NCBI GenBank assembly: GCA_024349245.1 | Contig: JALDNG010000020.1 | Span: 1,603,001-1,667,000 of the forward strand | DNA from: Neodontobutis hainanensis | Taxonomy: Eukaryota; Chordata; Actinopteri; Gobiiformes; Odontobutidae | Reading direction: 5' to 3' | DNA: 64,000 nucleotides | Shown here: one piece after another, positions 1 to 11,600 of the stretch | How the letters are laid out: each line of letters starts with the position of its first letter | Position numbering within the stretch: the stretch's first letter is position 1 | Position numbers and translations under genes: made by a program | Notes under the pieces: generated by a model | Seen by the model: only the letters and a program-made list of their open reading frames with translations | Told to the model about the DNA's origin: nothing | Database searches by the model: none

Positions 1-735
1 TGGAAACCAGACTTGCAGCAGAGGGTTTAAAAGGCCCTCAACCCTAATCCCAGCCAGAAGAAAGAAATGTGTCTTTGTAACAGGACTCAACATTTGCATA
101 TACAAATATTTTATGACAAATACTTGGGGTACTTACTTTTCTTTTAACTTCTAATTAATATTCATTCACAAGCAGCAGTATTTGAGTTCCAATATATGGA
201 TAGTCAACTCCATCAGGCATTATTCTTAATATATTGTATGGTTAAAAATCTGCTCAGTTAGAGAACAGTATATTCAAATTTGTTCAAAAGTATTTGTGGC
301 TTTGAAGGAAAAATTGATTAATGGCCCAATAAATGAGTTTTATTTAGTGTTTATTCCTATTGTCTGTACCAAGTCTTTTTTTTTTGTGCCAACACAGAAG
401 GAAAACTGTGTATAGAAGCTTTCATCCACTTTTATTGTTTTAAAATGTCCTTATTTGTGAAGTAACAGGGGTTTCCAGTAAAATGAAAAACCTCAAAAAT
501 GTGGCATGTTTTATTATTTGATGTTATGCAAAAATCAAATGTCTGTAGAGTAACTGGTCTCTGCGTTTTGTTTTAATGCCGTTTATGTGACGTTGTAAAT
601 ACTTTGTGTACAATTGGAGGTGGTATATTTACTACACTGTACATCCATGTTTTTTGGAAAGCAGTTAGTTTCTGTATAATAAACATATTAAGCTTTTCCA
701 ATGTTAGTAATAAAATGTTTTGCTCTCTAGTTTTG
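1..735 (+). other. possible 3' UTR end of an upstream gene
   Basis: No open reading frame of note. Two AATAAA signals lie at 678-683 and 709-714, followed by a GT-rich stretch (715-741), the usual layout of a vertebrate polyadenylation site on the plus strand. The stretch before it is non-coding and free of obvious repeats. I infer the tail of a gene that begins left of the window; I cannot name it. Confidence 0.3.
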
Positions 736-868
736 TGTCTTGGATCAAATGTTTATTTTTTATTTTAATGCACAAAACCACTACATTAAAGCTCCACAAC
801 ATTTTGTTTTTGCCGTCCCAGGGCAGCCTCACCACTAAAAAACGGTCAAACCTGAATATATTTCCATT

Positions 869-895
<27 letters not shown>
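869..895. repeat. (TA)n microsatellite
   Basis: About 13 uninterrupted TA dinucleotides. The short ORF that runs into it has no other support. Confidence 0.9.
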
Positions 896-900
<5 letters not shown>

Positions 901-2859
901 TGACTTTGGAAATTCCTTTTCAATGATAAAATGCAGATGATGTAATTGACTTAATGTGACTGTGGAAATTCAAGTCTGAGTCCATAATGTCATCGATTTT
1001 TAACCTGATTTTTAGATTTCCGAGAAAGACACTTGAGGTAACTGCTGACACTTTCTCTTTGTTTCTGTAGTAGTTTAGAGCTGACCTGAAACTTTTAGCT
1101 TTGACTTTCCCGTTTGACTGCAGTAAATTAGTAATTATCTAAGCCTCATTAAACATTGCGTCGAAGCATTGCCAACATTTATCCACATTTACTTTCCTGC
1201 CCTTTTCTCTATTTTGTTTTCTTTTTTGAGCCGTTTTGCTTTATAATAAGATGTATTTTTCCACTTAAGAACTAATTTCCATGGTTTATTTTCTTGTTGA
1301 TGACATCAGTGTCGACCAATGGGAGCACTCCTTTTTTCCTGAAGCGAGCTGTGATTGGCCAAACACCCTCTGAGGGCTGATCACATAAAGCCTTATGGTC
1401 ACATTTTTTCCCTGATGATTCCAATAAAGTTTCAATTATCTTTAGAAGATTAAAACTTTACTAGAGTCGTAAAGTCTGTCACTTGCACAATGTCTCAGAC
1501 AAGGAAACTTACAGGAGGTTTCTGTCCAGCTGAGAGGACTGTGTCAGTGAAATAGGCTTGAGTCTACTGATCTCATGTCCAAGAACTATTCAAATGATTT
1601 TGAGAATATATTTTTGGCTTAAAGTGACAAGGTGCGCCATTAAGGTGTTTGCAAATGCTGTAAAGGTCAGCCAACATGTCCTAATTCAATTATAGCCTAT
1701 AAAACCTTCATAAACTGATGTTTTTTTCTCAAACTCTTTTTGTTATTTGGTTTAATATTGTTATTGCAGAGCAGGTTAATATAACATTTTACTATGTAGA
1801 AGAAATCTGACTCTACTTTACACCAGGATATCCACTGTCTTTAAATGTGTTCAGGCTTGTTTAAAAGTTAGGCGTAGACTTGATTAAGCTCTTTACTGGG
1901 ATTAACCAAATACAGTGTATTCAACCAGTACTTAATTAAACTTCCCTGTCTCTTAAGATTACTGTCACTCTTATTTCATATCACTTTGAGCTGAAAATGA
2001 ATTCAAGCAAAGTTTCTTCCCATTGATCATTTAACAGGCCATATACCAAACCCAGTTTTGCTGTGAGTACATGTTTAATTCAATATACAGAAAAGTACCA
2101 TCAGGTTGTGAGTCTAAAGTCTGAGCACTGAGAACTTAAATACACTCATATCACATACAAAATGGTCAGTTTATTTTTGGATACTTTGATTTTCTTTTCA
2201 GAAATGTGCACCCTCCTAAAAATCAAAGAGTTATTGTTGTAAAATACTAATATGGTATTTCAATCAGCTCCATTAAAATACCAGTTTTTTTTTCATGGCC
2301 AAAGTGAATAAGAGACATCTTAAAAATATTTCTTATTTTCATTTTCTACTACCGTTTGAGGATTTATTCTGATTTCACCAGCATAAGGTCAAAAATGCGT
2401 TGGATTTCAAAACAAAAATCAAAAAACAACTATTTTGGGTAAAATTTTGGTACCCATTTTATAAAGAAAATCTACTTAACCAAAAATACAATGACCCAAA
2501 ACACTAAAGCCTGTCAATATGAAATGTGGGGCATGTTAGAGACCATTGCATGATATGGAGCTTTATCAAGGGAAACTGTCAAAAGAAACATAATATGACA
2601 AAACATTGGAATCAACTTGACCTAGGATCACCACAAACACTGATTACTCCCCAGTCGCAGACACCACTGACCTGGCAATCACTCAATCTAGCTGTGAAAA
2701 TACATTTTTAATGATCTCTTGGACAACTTGATCTACTGAGCCATGACTATATTGTAAATAAAAGTCCCTGTCCCTTATATTCAAACTTTAAACTTGAGTC
2801 AGATGTTCTTTACTTAATGCCTGCTTCATCTGTGGAGTCTGTCTTTTTTCTACATTATG
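896..2859. other. upstream intergenic DNA, no gene seen
   Basis: AT-rich sequence without a supported ORF. CCAAT-like motifs occur near 1315 and 1353 and an AATAAA at 1423-1428, but they do not form a convincing gene. The part from about 2515 to 2680 resembles 46430-46590, which lies in the same orientation upstream of gene C. Confidence 0.5.
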
Positions 2860-3208
2860 CTGCCCACAGAGCCAGTGCACTACAGCCCTTGTGCATGCAT
2901 CTGACCATTTTGGAAGTTGTCGGTGTCTTGTCAACCACTACAAAGGAGTCAGGGGCTTTAGCTTCAGCGCAGAGGGGGTAGTACCATATCCAGGTCTTTT
3001 AATACATCCATAAGTAACTACAGTTTGTTACAGAAAGATTATTGGTAAGCCATGAGGCCCAAATCTCTGGCTGGTATCATAACCCTCAGTGAGATTGTGC
3101 TGTGGGTGTTTTTCTCTGATATGAGCCTCAGTTTGAGGTATTTAAGCCTCTTACTTTGAGCTCAGAGTCACAGCGTCTCATTCTGCAGGCATCAAACTTC
3201 GACGACTG
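2860..3208 (+). promoter_or_regulatory. promoter and non-coding exon 1 of gene A
   Basis: A TATA-like box TATTTAAG sits at 3139-3146. About 25-30 bases further on (near 3168) transcription should start. Exon 1 ends at 3208 before a GTGAGT donor and has no ATG. The last 280 bases closely match the regions just before genes B (reverse strand, 43839-44130) and C (49990-50377), including the TATA box, which supports a shared core promoter. The TSS is inferred. Confidence 0.75.
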
Positions 3209-4321
3209 GTGAGTGTTTTATTCTTTCATATTATTTATGCCTTGTATCCGTCTGTTACTGACTGTTTGACGTTACAATGAGACCTTAAAGGAAGGATCTA
3301 TCTTCTTTACAACAAGTGTTTTTTTGTTTTAACTTTTGTAACAAACTTACTTCATAATCTAAAATTAAATGCACTTTACAGAGATAAAAAGAACTATAGC
3401 CACTATCCTGAGCACCTTTCCAAAAGCCAAAACAACAAGGCTCAAACACAGCTTCTTCTGAGAGACTAAAGAACTCCCTTAAAGGGAGGGTCCAATGAGA
3501 GGACTAGACTCTCTTTTTCTTGAGCACATTATTTTTAGGCAATACAACAGAGAAATATTGAATTATTATATTATTCAACTGTGAAAAATATACAATAGCA
3601 AAATATACTTACAAGTAACTGTTATATCAGTGTAGATCATATATTATGGTTTTAAAAGTGCATCAGAGGCACGTATGCATTACATACATTACATTGTGTC
3701 TTTACCTGATGAATGACAATAAATTAATCTTGAACCTTTATAAATAGCCTTTGTAAAAATCATAACAGATAATAATAATACCAGGGCATTATCAGGTGCC
3801 TGTGTAATAGAGCTCATGCCACAGCTAAAAGAGCCCTGGTACAATTTTCAGCTTGGTCTTGACAAATAAATGTAAAAAGACCTTTATTTTTTTGAATAAA
3901 GGAGTCCTTAAGAAGCCGTAGACTTGGGCACAATAGATGTAGCTCATTGTTTAAACAGATACTCCACTCAACAAAGATAATACCATTAACCAAAAAGAAT
4001 TTGAGCAATAAACACCCAAAAACTGGTTTTAGACAAACTAGTAGCAATAAAATACACTTGAAGATGTAATGTAGTATCCGATTAGCTCTTATTTTGAAAA
4101 CAGCTTAAATTTAAATTGCTTTTAGTATTGAATTAGTATGGGTGGCCGGTCAAGAAATAAAACTCTGGGACCCTCTTTTCACCAATGACCAGACCAAAGT
4201 GGGGCATTTCAGTCGATCCTAGACATCTATGTAAACTGAATACTGACGATAATTACATTCTCTCAATGAAAACTGCATAAAGTGATGTATTTGTCAGAGT
4301 CTAACGTTGGTCTCTTCACAG

Positions 4322-5689
4322 GCGGAGCAACAATCTGCCAAAATGATTTGTTGGGTAAAGTTTTCAGTTGATCTTTTATAAATAATATGCTTCATAAAAG
4401 TGTAAAGGTTACCACAATAACGTTCTGCTCTGTTTTCTTCAGCAGCTCACTCTCGTCTTGAGTCAAGTCCTGCTCATCGGTGAGTTCACTTACAGTTGTT
4501 AAACTTCACGCAGCTTTAGTCACAAGCTTTTATTTTTTTGTTGTAAGTGTAAACGTGACTTATAAGTGGATGAGGTAATGTGTCAGATAAATAATATGGC
4601 TGCACAATATTAAGAAAACATATAATATGTTATAGATTTGTTAAAAATTGCAAATAATGTTTTTTTTATTTTCCATTTGGGTGAATATACAGAATATAAT
4701 ATTAAACACATGGGCACATTAGAGTCACTATAATGTCATTGGATCTTAAACTAACTTCAGGGATCAGGGATATAGAGCCACTAAACGACACAAATGGAAC
4801 TGTCAACTCACATGGGACTGTTTCCCTTTAAATAAATATAATATACATTTCATAATTTCTCTTTAAAAGAGGGTTTATTCTTCCTGTTTCATGGAAGGAA
4901 CTATCAAGGTTCCATATTTGGAGGTACCAGATTGTACATGTCATTAGAATAGCAACTGTAAATGTGTAGTATTTACTGCAGCTCCAATCAATTTGTTGTC
5001 TGACGTTTAAACTGATGATACATCTGAAAAACAATTTTGCATTTACCAAAACAACAACTGATGGCACTATTGTATAATAAAATGTTTTTAAAGTAGGTTT
5101 TTAAAAATGTAAAACTCCTAACGCTCATAATAATCAACAACATTCTCTTAAGTCGACAGTGATCAAAATAATTTTTATCTTGAAGAGATGATTTAGTCTG
5201 TTGTAAATGTGGATGTATTATAATCTTTGCGGCAGCAAATGTATTCCCTCCAGTTAATAGAATTATATATTTTTGTGAGAAATAAATAAATAATCAGTAA
5301 TGCCCCAAACAGATGCTACATTAAGAAGCTTGTGCTGAGCATTTATTAAAAAAGCAACATATAATGTCAAAATACATCCAAATTAATCCCTTATATGTAT
5401 CACACAATTGGATAAAAAACTGTTTCTGAATTCATAGATGTCTTGTTAGTAGCTGAGAAAGTGTGTTTTCACTCGCTTTAGCATGTATATAAAATTCAAA
5501 CCCTGTGTCATTGCGCCTGTCTGCTTCTCCAAACTGAGAGTGAGCTGACAGTTTTCTTCTGTAGGGATTATGTTACTCATCATCATAACTCCTACTGTTA
5601 GTTCACTGACTGTAACTATTGTATTCCTGCAGAAAGTGGGCAGGCCGGCAATTTTCCTAGAACTACATCCATCAGGTCCTTCATCCCCA
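4322..5689 (+). other. gene A exons 2-4: start codon, signal peptide and stem
   Basis: Exon 2 (4322-4354) gives MICW, exon 3 (4443-4479) QLTLVLSQVLLI plus one base, exon 4 (5633-5689) a Ser/Thr/Pro stem ending SFIP. The hydrophobic core VLSQVLLI fits a secretory signal. Exon 3 has a CAGCAG acceptor, so one Gln may be optional. Exon 4 is 57 nt against 105 in B and 114 in C: A lacks the PPPP-MTTK-type middle, an in-frame internal deletion. Confidence 0.8.
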
Positions 5690-8600
5690 GTAAGAACCTG
5701 TGTGCTTTCTTTGTCATCATTAGTTTAGTATTAATGTGTACTTCCTAATTTTGTATTCAATTCTGCTACATTGCAGCATTAAGTTTGTTTTAAACACTAA
5801 TTTAACATCAGAAGCGTAGCATCAGGAAGTGTGGCCAGTGTGGCCAGTGTGGCCAGTGCAGCTGCTCTGGGGCCCATGAGAGAGTTCATGTCTATGGTGC
5901 TGTGGCCATATCACTCTTCATAATGGACATAGCTACATTGAAAACCAGATAGTTTTAATCAAATCTGTAAAACTGAAAACGTATTACAAATCAACAATAT
6001 CTTAAAGAAATGGTTGCAAAATTATATGGACTCAGTTTTCAAGGTGAAGCCGTTTTGTCTCTAATCCCAAGACACTTGGAAATAGAGACTTGGTCTCAAT
6101 TCTAAGATCAACTGGTAAGAGAGCTGTGCTTATATCTCTAGAGGGAGGAGTTTCCTCTGAAACTGACTCTGATTGAAAAAGGCTGTCCTGGTCTCATAAT
6201 CATTAACTATGAAAGGAAGTGTGACCCGTGAGCCTAAAAAGGTTCAAACCTACTTTTGAATAATTATATATATATTTTTGATTTCAGCCCATCCAGATCC
6301 CAACCAGCATCACTCTCCACTTCCTGGTCACCAAAAGTGGCCCACCCTTCCACCCCACATCACCAAACCTCCCATCCCTGGACCCCACATCACCAGACCC
6401 CACATCACCAGACCCCACATCACCAAACCTCACATCACCAAACCTCATATCACCAGACCCCACATCACCAAACCTCACATCACCAGACCCCACATCACCA
6501 GACCCCACATCACCAAACCTCACATCACCAAACCTCACATCACCAAACCTCACATCACCAAACCTCATATCACCAGACCCCACATCACCAGACCCCACAT
6601 CACCAAACCTCACATCACCAGACCCCACATCACCAAACCTCACATCACCAGACCCCACATCACCAAACCGCACATCACCAGACCCCACATCACCAAACCT
6701 CACATCACCAGACCCCACATCACCAAACCTCACATCACCAGACCCCACATCACCAAACCTCACATCACCAGACCCCACATCACCAGACCCCACATCACCA
6801 GACCCCACATCACCAAACCGCACATCACCAGACCCCACATCACCAAACCTCACATCACCAGACCCCACATCACCAAACCTCACATCACCAAACCTCACAT
6901 CACCAAACCTCATATCACCAGACCCCACATCACCAGACCCCACATCACCAGACCCCACATCACCAGACCCCACATCACCAAACCTCACATCACCAAACCC
7001 CACATCACCAGACCCCACATCACCAAACCTCATATCACCAGACCCCACATCACCAAACCTCACATCACCAAACCCCACATCACCAGACCCCACTCAACCA
7101 GAACCCCGATCACCAGACCCTCTGGTAAGGAACTTCCCTTAAAATTTCATCCTAATCATATTTTTTTACTTATTTTGGTTATATATTTGAAGTTATATTA
7201 TTTGTTTCCTGTGTGTAATAGACTAATATGGTATAATAGAAGAAACATACAAAGTAATAGAATAATTATAATAATACACTCTTTAAAGCCAGTAGTCTTC
7301 AAAGCAGAACAAAAGTTCTGTAAAGAACAAAAGAAAAACGTAATAACTAAGAAATGCAAAAACAGTTCTTAATAATGTGTATACATATATAACATTTAAA
7401 ATATTAGTGTAAAAAGTGTAAAAAAAAAAAAAGAAAAAAGGCACAGGCACCAAGGTTTAGGGACTAAGACCAGGTCTGTTTCCAAGCATTCATATTTATA
7501 CTTTTATTCTTTACTGTTTATCCTGTTACAGGTTGCAGGAGGTTGGTTTAGGGTTAGGGCTGGAGCCAGCTGCTTTGATCGAGAGATGGGGTTCAATATA
7601 GATAATCGGACGTTCCTCGCAGGGTTAATACATACAGACATACACTGTCAACTTTTCAAATTCACTGTTTAGATTAAAATCTTTGTTAAGTCATGATTTT
7701 GCTCTGGTTTAGTGCGAGGTTTGAAACTAATTTAATCTGAGTTCATGTCAAAATTCAGTAAAAATGTTATTTTAAAATAAAACAAAGAGAAATAAAAGTG
7801 CTCAGTTTATCCTGTGATGTTGCTCCTGTCTGCTTCTATAAAGAAAAGACTGGACTATTTTAGTAACAGTCCTCGTACTCTTGTTTTCTAGATTGCTGGA
7901 CTCAATGGTTCGACAGAGACGACCCCACAGGCTCCGGAGACTGGGAGACTCTCACAGACCTGAGAGCAGAAAACCCAGGAAAAATCTGTGCCAAACCGCT
8001 CCGAATCGAAGCCCAGACCACGAAGGGAATCCCTGCACTTTCCACAGGAGACATCTTTTATGCGTAAGCGCTCAGTAATGTTCATAATAAGTAAAAATTC
8101 ATCTGTTTGTGGATGTCTAAATGCTGATTTTGTTTGTGCAGGTATGACACAGTGAAAGGGTTCATCTGCAGAAACTCAGACCAGAAAGAAAACTCCCAGT
8201 GTCAGGATTACAGGGTCCGCTTCTTGTGTCCTTGTCCCTGGGATTGTAAGTCTCTGTCCATTTTTACATTTACTTATTTTCAGGAGGAAGTGTTGTTGGT
8301 CCAGTTTTAGAGCCATATCACACCTCTTTGAGCTGAAGCTGAACTAAACTTAGACATTTATGTTTGTAGGACTGGGTTTTTGTCTGAAAACACATATGTA
8401 GTTGTTAAAGTTGTCCAAATACACATCACAGGTTTTGGAGATTGCAGTGGTTGTTTGACTTTCTCAGACACTGACAATAATTTTACTGTAAACTCTGCTT
8501 TTGGAAGTTATGTGCTTTAGAAGTCACCTTTCTTTAAAACTAAAATTGTATCAGTGCTCTTTGTTGGTATTTTCTTTGGTGTTGCCTTTGTTTGAGAAAC

Positions 8601-11600
8601 TGGGTAGAACTGTAGCAAACACTGAATAAAAGAAATAAAGGGGGAAACAAAGGAAGAACAGAAATAGATGGTATAGATAAAACTAATGGAATACGTACGC
8701 AAAAATACGCTCTACTTATTTTAAATATTTTTTATATATCTTTTAATTTCAGCACATCCAGATCACAACCACCATCACACTCCTCATCCTGGTCACCCAC
8801 ATTGGCCCACCCTTCCACCGGTCACTGAACCCATCACCAGACCAACTGGTAAAGATCCCACTTCTCTTTAACTTTCATCTTTGTCCTTATTTCCAATATA
8901 ATTAAATAAATATTTATTTAATATGTTTGACGTAAGTGGTTAAAATTAGTCAAAAATATAATATTTAAATTATTTCGTAATTTACATAGAAAAAAAATAA
9001 AAATTTAAAAAAAGAATACACCACCCTCGTTACCTATAAATCATAGACCAAAAGGATTTAGGCTAAAGTCAAAGAATTATTGCACCTAATCCTTTTAACA
9101 TTTAAATAAAAGTGCTATACATCACAACAAAACAGCAAACCAATTAAATTAAATTCCATTTATCAAACAGAAGAGAAAAACCATTAAAACAAAAAAATAT
9201 ACTATTATATGAACTATTCTATTTAATCCATTATTAACATTATTTACTATGTCTACAATCCCAATTTACACCCCAGTATATCCATCAAAAAACCTCTTAT
9301 ACATATTTTTTTAAGTTGCAAATTTACCACACTTCAATTTACTGTCCAGTCCTTTCTATAATATCCCACCATTTCTCCCAATACAACTTTTCTTTAGTGT
9401 ACTACGAACACACTGTGCCTTTAAATTATGTTCTCCCCTTAAATTGTACCCCTCTTTTCTATTTGCAAAAAATGTTGGAACGTTGGTAGGAAGTTGTTTG
9501 TTTTTTCAGTTTTATAAATAATTTGAATAATACTAAGATTAACTAAATTGTGGAATTTTATAACCTTACATTTTACAAACAATGGGTTTGATGAATCTCT
9601 ATACCAACAATTACTGATAACTTTTAGAGCTCTTTTTTGTAAAATAAATACAGGCTGTAACTACGTTTCATTTATGTCGACCCACAAATTTTTACAAAGT
9701 ATGTTAAATATGGCACAATTATGGAAATGTACATTGTAAGTAGTGCAGATTTTAGCTGTGAAGTTATATTATCTGTTTCCAGTGTGTGTAATAGACTAAT
9801 ATGGTTTAATAGAGGAAAACATATAAAGTAACTGAATAATTATAATAATAGTCTCTTTGAAGCCAGTAGTCTTCAGAGCACAATTTATTTTTAATAAAAA
9901 TCTAAAAAGTACAAAATAAAAAACAAATTGAAAAATGCACAACAATTGTTAATAATAAAAAATAAAAACACAAAATAAATCTATAAAAAAATAATAAAAT
10001 AAATAAAATTATTTGTTCCTGTTCCAATGTATTCTTTTGCAAAACAAAGGAAATCATAATTGTGCTCTTGTTTAGTGCGAGGGTTGAACCTGGTTTAATC
10101 TAAGGTCATGTCAAATTTCAGTAAAAAGGCAGAGAAATAAAAGTGCTCAGTTTATCCTGTGATGTTGCTCCTGTCTGCTTCTATAAAGAAAAGACTGGAC
10201 TATTTTAGTAACAGTCCTCGTACTCTTGTTTTCTAGATTGCTGGACTGAATGGTTCGAAAGAGACGACCCCACAGGCTCCGGAGACTGGGAGACTCTCAC
10301 AGACCTGAGAGCAGAAAACCCAGGCAAAATCTGTGACAATCCTCTTGAAATTGAAGCCCAGACCACGAAGGGAATCCCTGCACTTTCCACAGGAGACGTC
10401 TTTTATGCGTAAGCGCTCAGTAATGTTCATAATAAGTGAAACTGTATCTGTTTGTGGATGTCTAAATGCTGATTTTGTTTGTGCAGGTATGACACAGTGA
10501 TTGGGTTCATCTGCAGAAACTCAGACCAGAAAGAAAACTCCCAGTGTCAGGATTACAGGGTCCGCTTCTTGTGTCCTTGTCCCTGGGATTGTAAGTCTCT
10601 GTCCATTTTTACATTTACTTATTTTCAGGAGGAAGTGTTCTTGGTCCAGTTTTTAGAGCCATATCAAACGTCTTTGAGCTGAAGCTGAACTAAAGTTAGA
10701 CATTTATGTTTGTAGGACTGGGATTTTGTCTGAAAACACATATGTAGTTGGTAAAGTTGTCCAAATACACATCACTGGTTTTGGAGATTGCAGTGGTTGT
10801 TTGACTTCTCAGACACTGACAAGAACTTTACTGTAAACTCTGCTTTTAGAAGTTATGCTGCTTAAGAAGTCACCTTTCTTTAAAACTAAAATTGTATCAG
10901 TGCTCTTTGTTGGTGTTTTCTTTGGTGTTGTTTACATTGTTGGAGAAACTGGGTAGAACTGTAGGAAACACTGAATAAAAGAAATAAAAGGAGAAACAAA
11001 GAAAGAACAGAAATATATGGTACAGATAAAACAAATTGAGTTTGTTGAAAAATACGCTCTACTTATTAAAATCATTTTTTTATTTTTTTTTATTTCAGCA
11101 AATCCAGATCACGACCACCATCACACTCCTCATCCTGGTCACCCACATTGGCCCACCCGTCCACCCGTCACTGAACCCATCACCAGACCAACTGGTAAAG
11201 ATCCTACTTCTCCTTAAATTTCATTTTTGTCTTTATTTCCAAACTGTCTAATCATATTTTTAACGTATTGTGGTTATAGCTGTGAGGTTATATTATCTGT
11301 TTTCTGTGTGTAATAGACTAATATGGTTTAATAGAGGAAACATATAAAGTAATGGCATTATTATAATGATACAATCTTTAAAGCCAATCTTTAAAATCAC
11401 AAACAAAATTTACAAACCCTGAAAGGTAAAAAAAAAAAAATCATACTAATTGATTGAGAAATTAAGTAATGTAAAAGTGCATGTTTACATGTCCTTATTT
11501 TTACCAGGAAGTGTTTTTGGTGCAGTTTTTATAACCATACCAAACCTCTTTGAGCTGAAACTGAACTAAAGTTAGACATTTAGGTTTGGAGGACTTGGTT

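Noticed and set aside
6352..7090. Possible CRISPR-like array
   Set aside because: Units are directly adjacent with no unique spacers, and the host is a vertebrate.
6256..7128. Open frames of 290 aa (HHQTP type) and, on the minus strand, 269 aa (GDVGSGDVRF type) over the PHIT array
   Set aside because: A 15-bp repeat without stops keeps several frames open. Splice phase and linker similarity fix the PHIT frame as the real one.
7881..8078. Many 60-75 aa ORFs opposite or beside WxxW exons (for example MNITERLRIK on the other strand)
   Set aside because: They are shadows of the conserved exons and recur at each copy for that reason.
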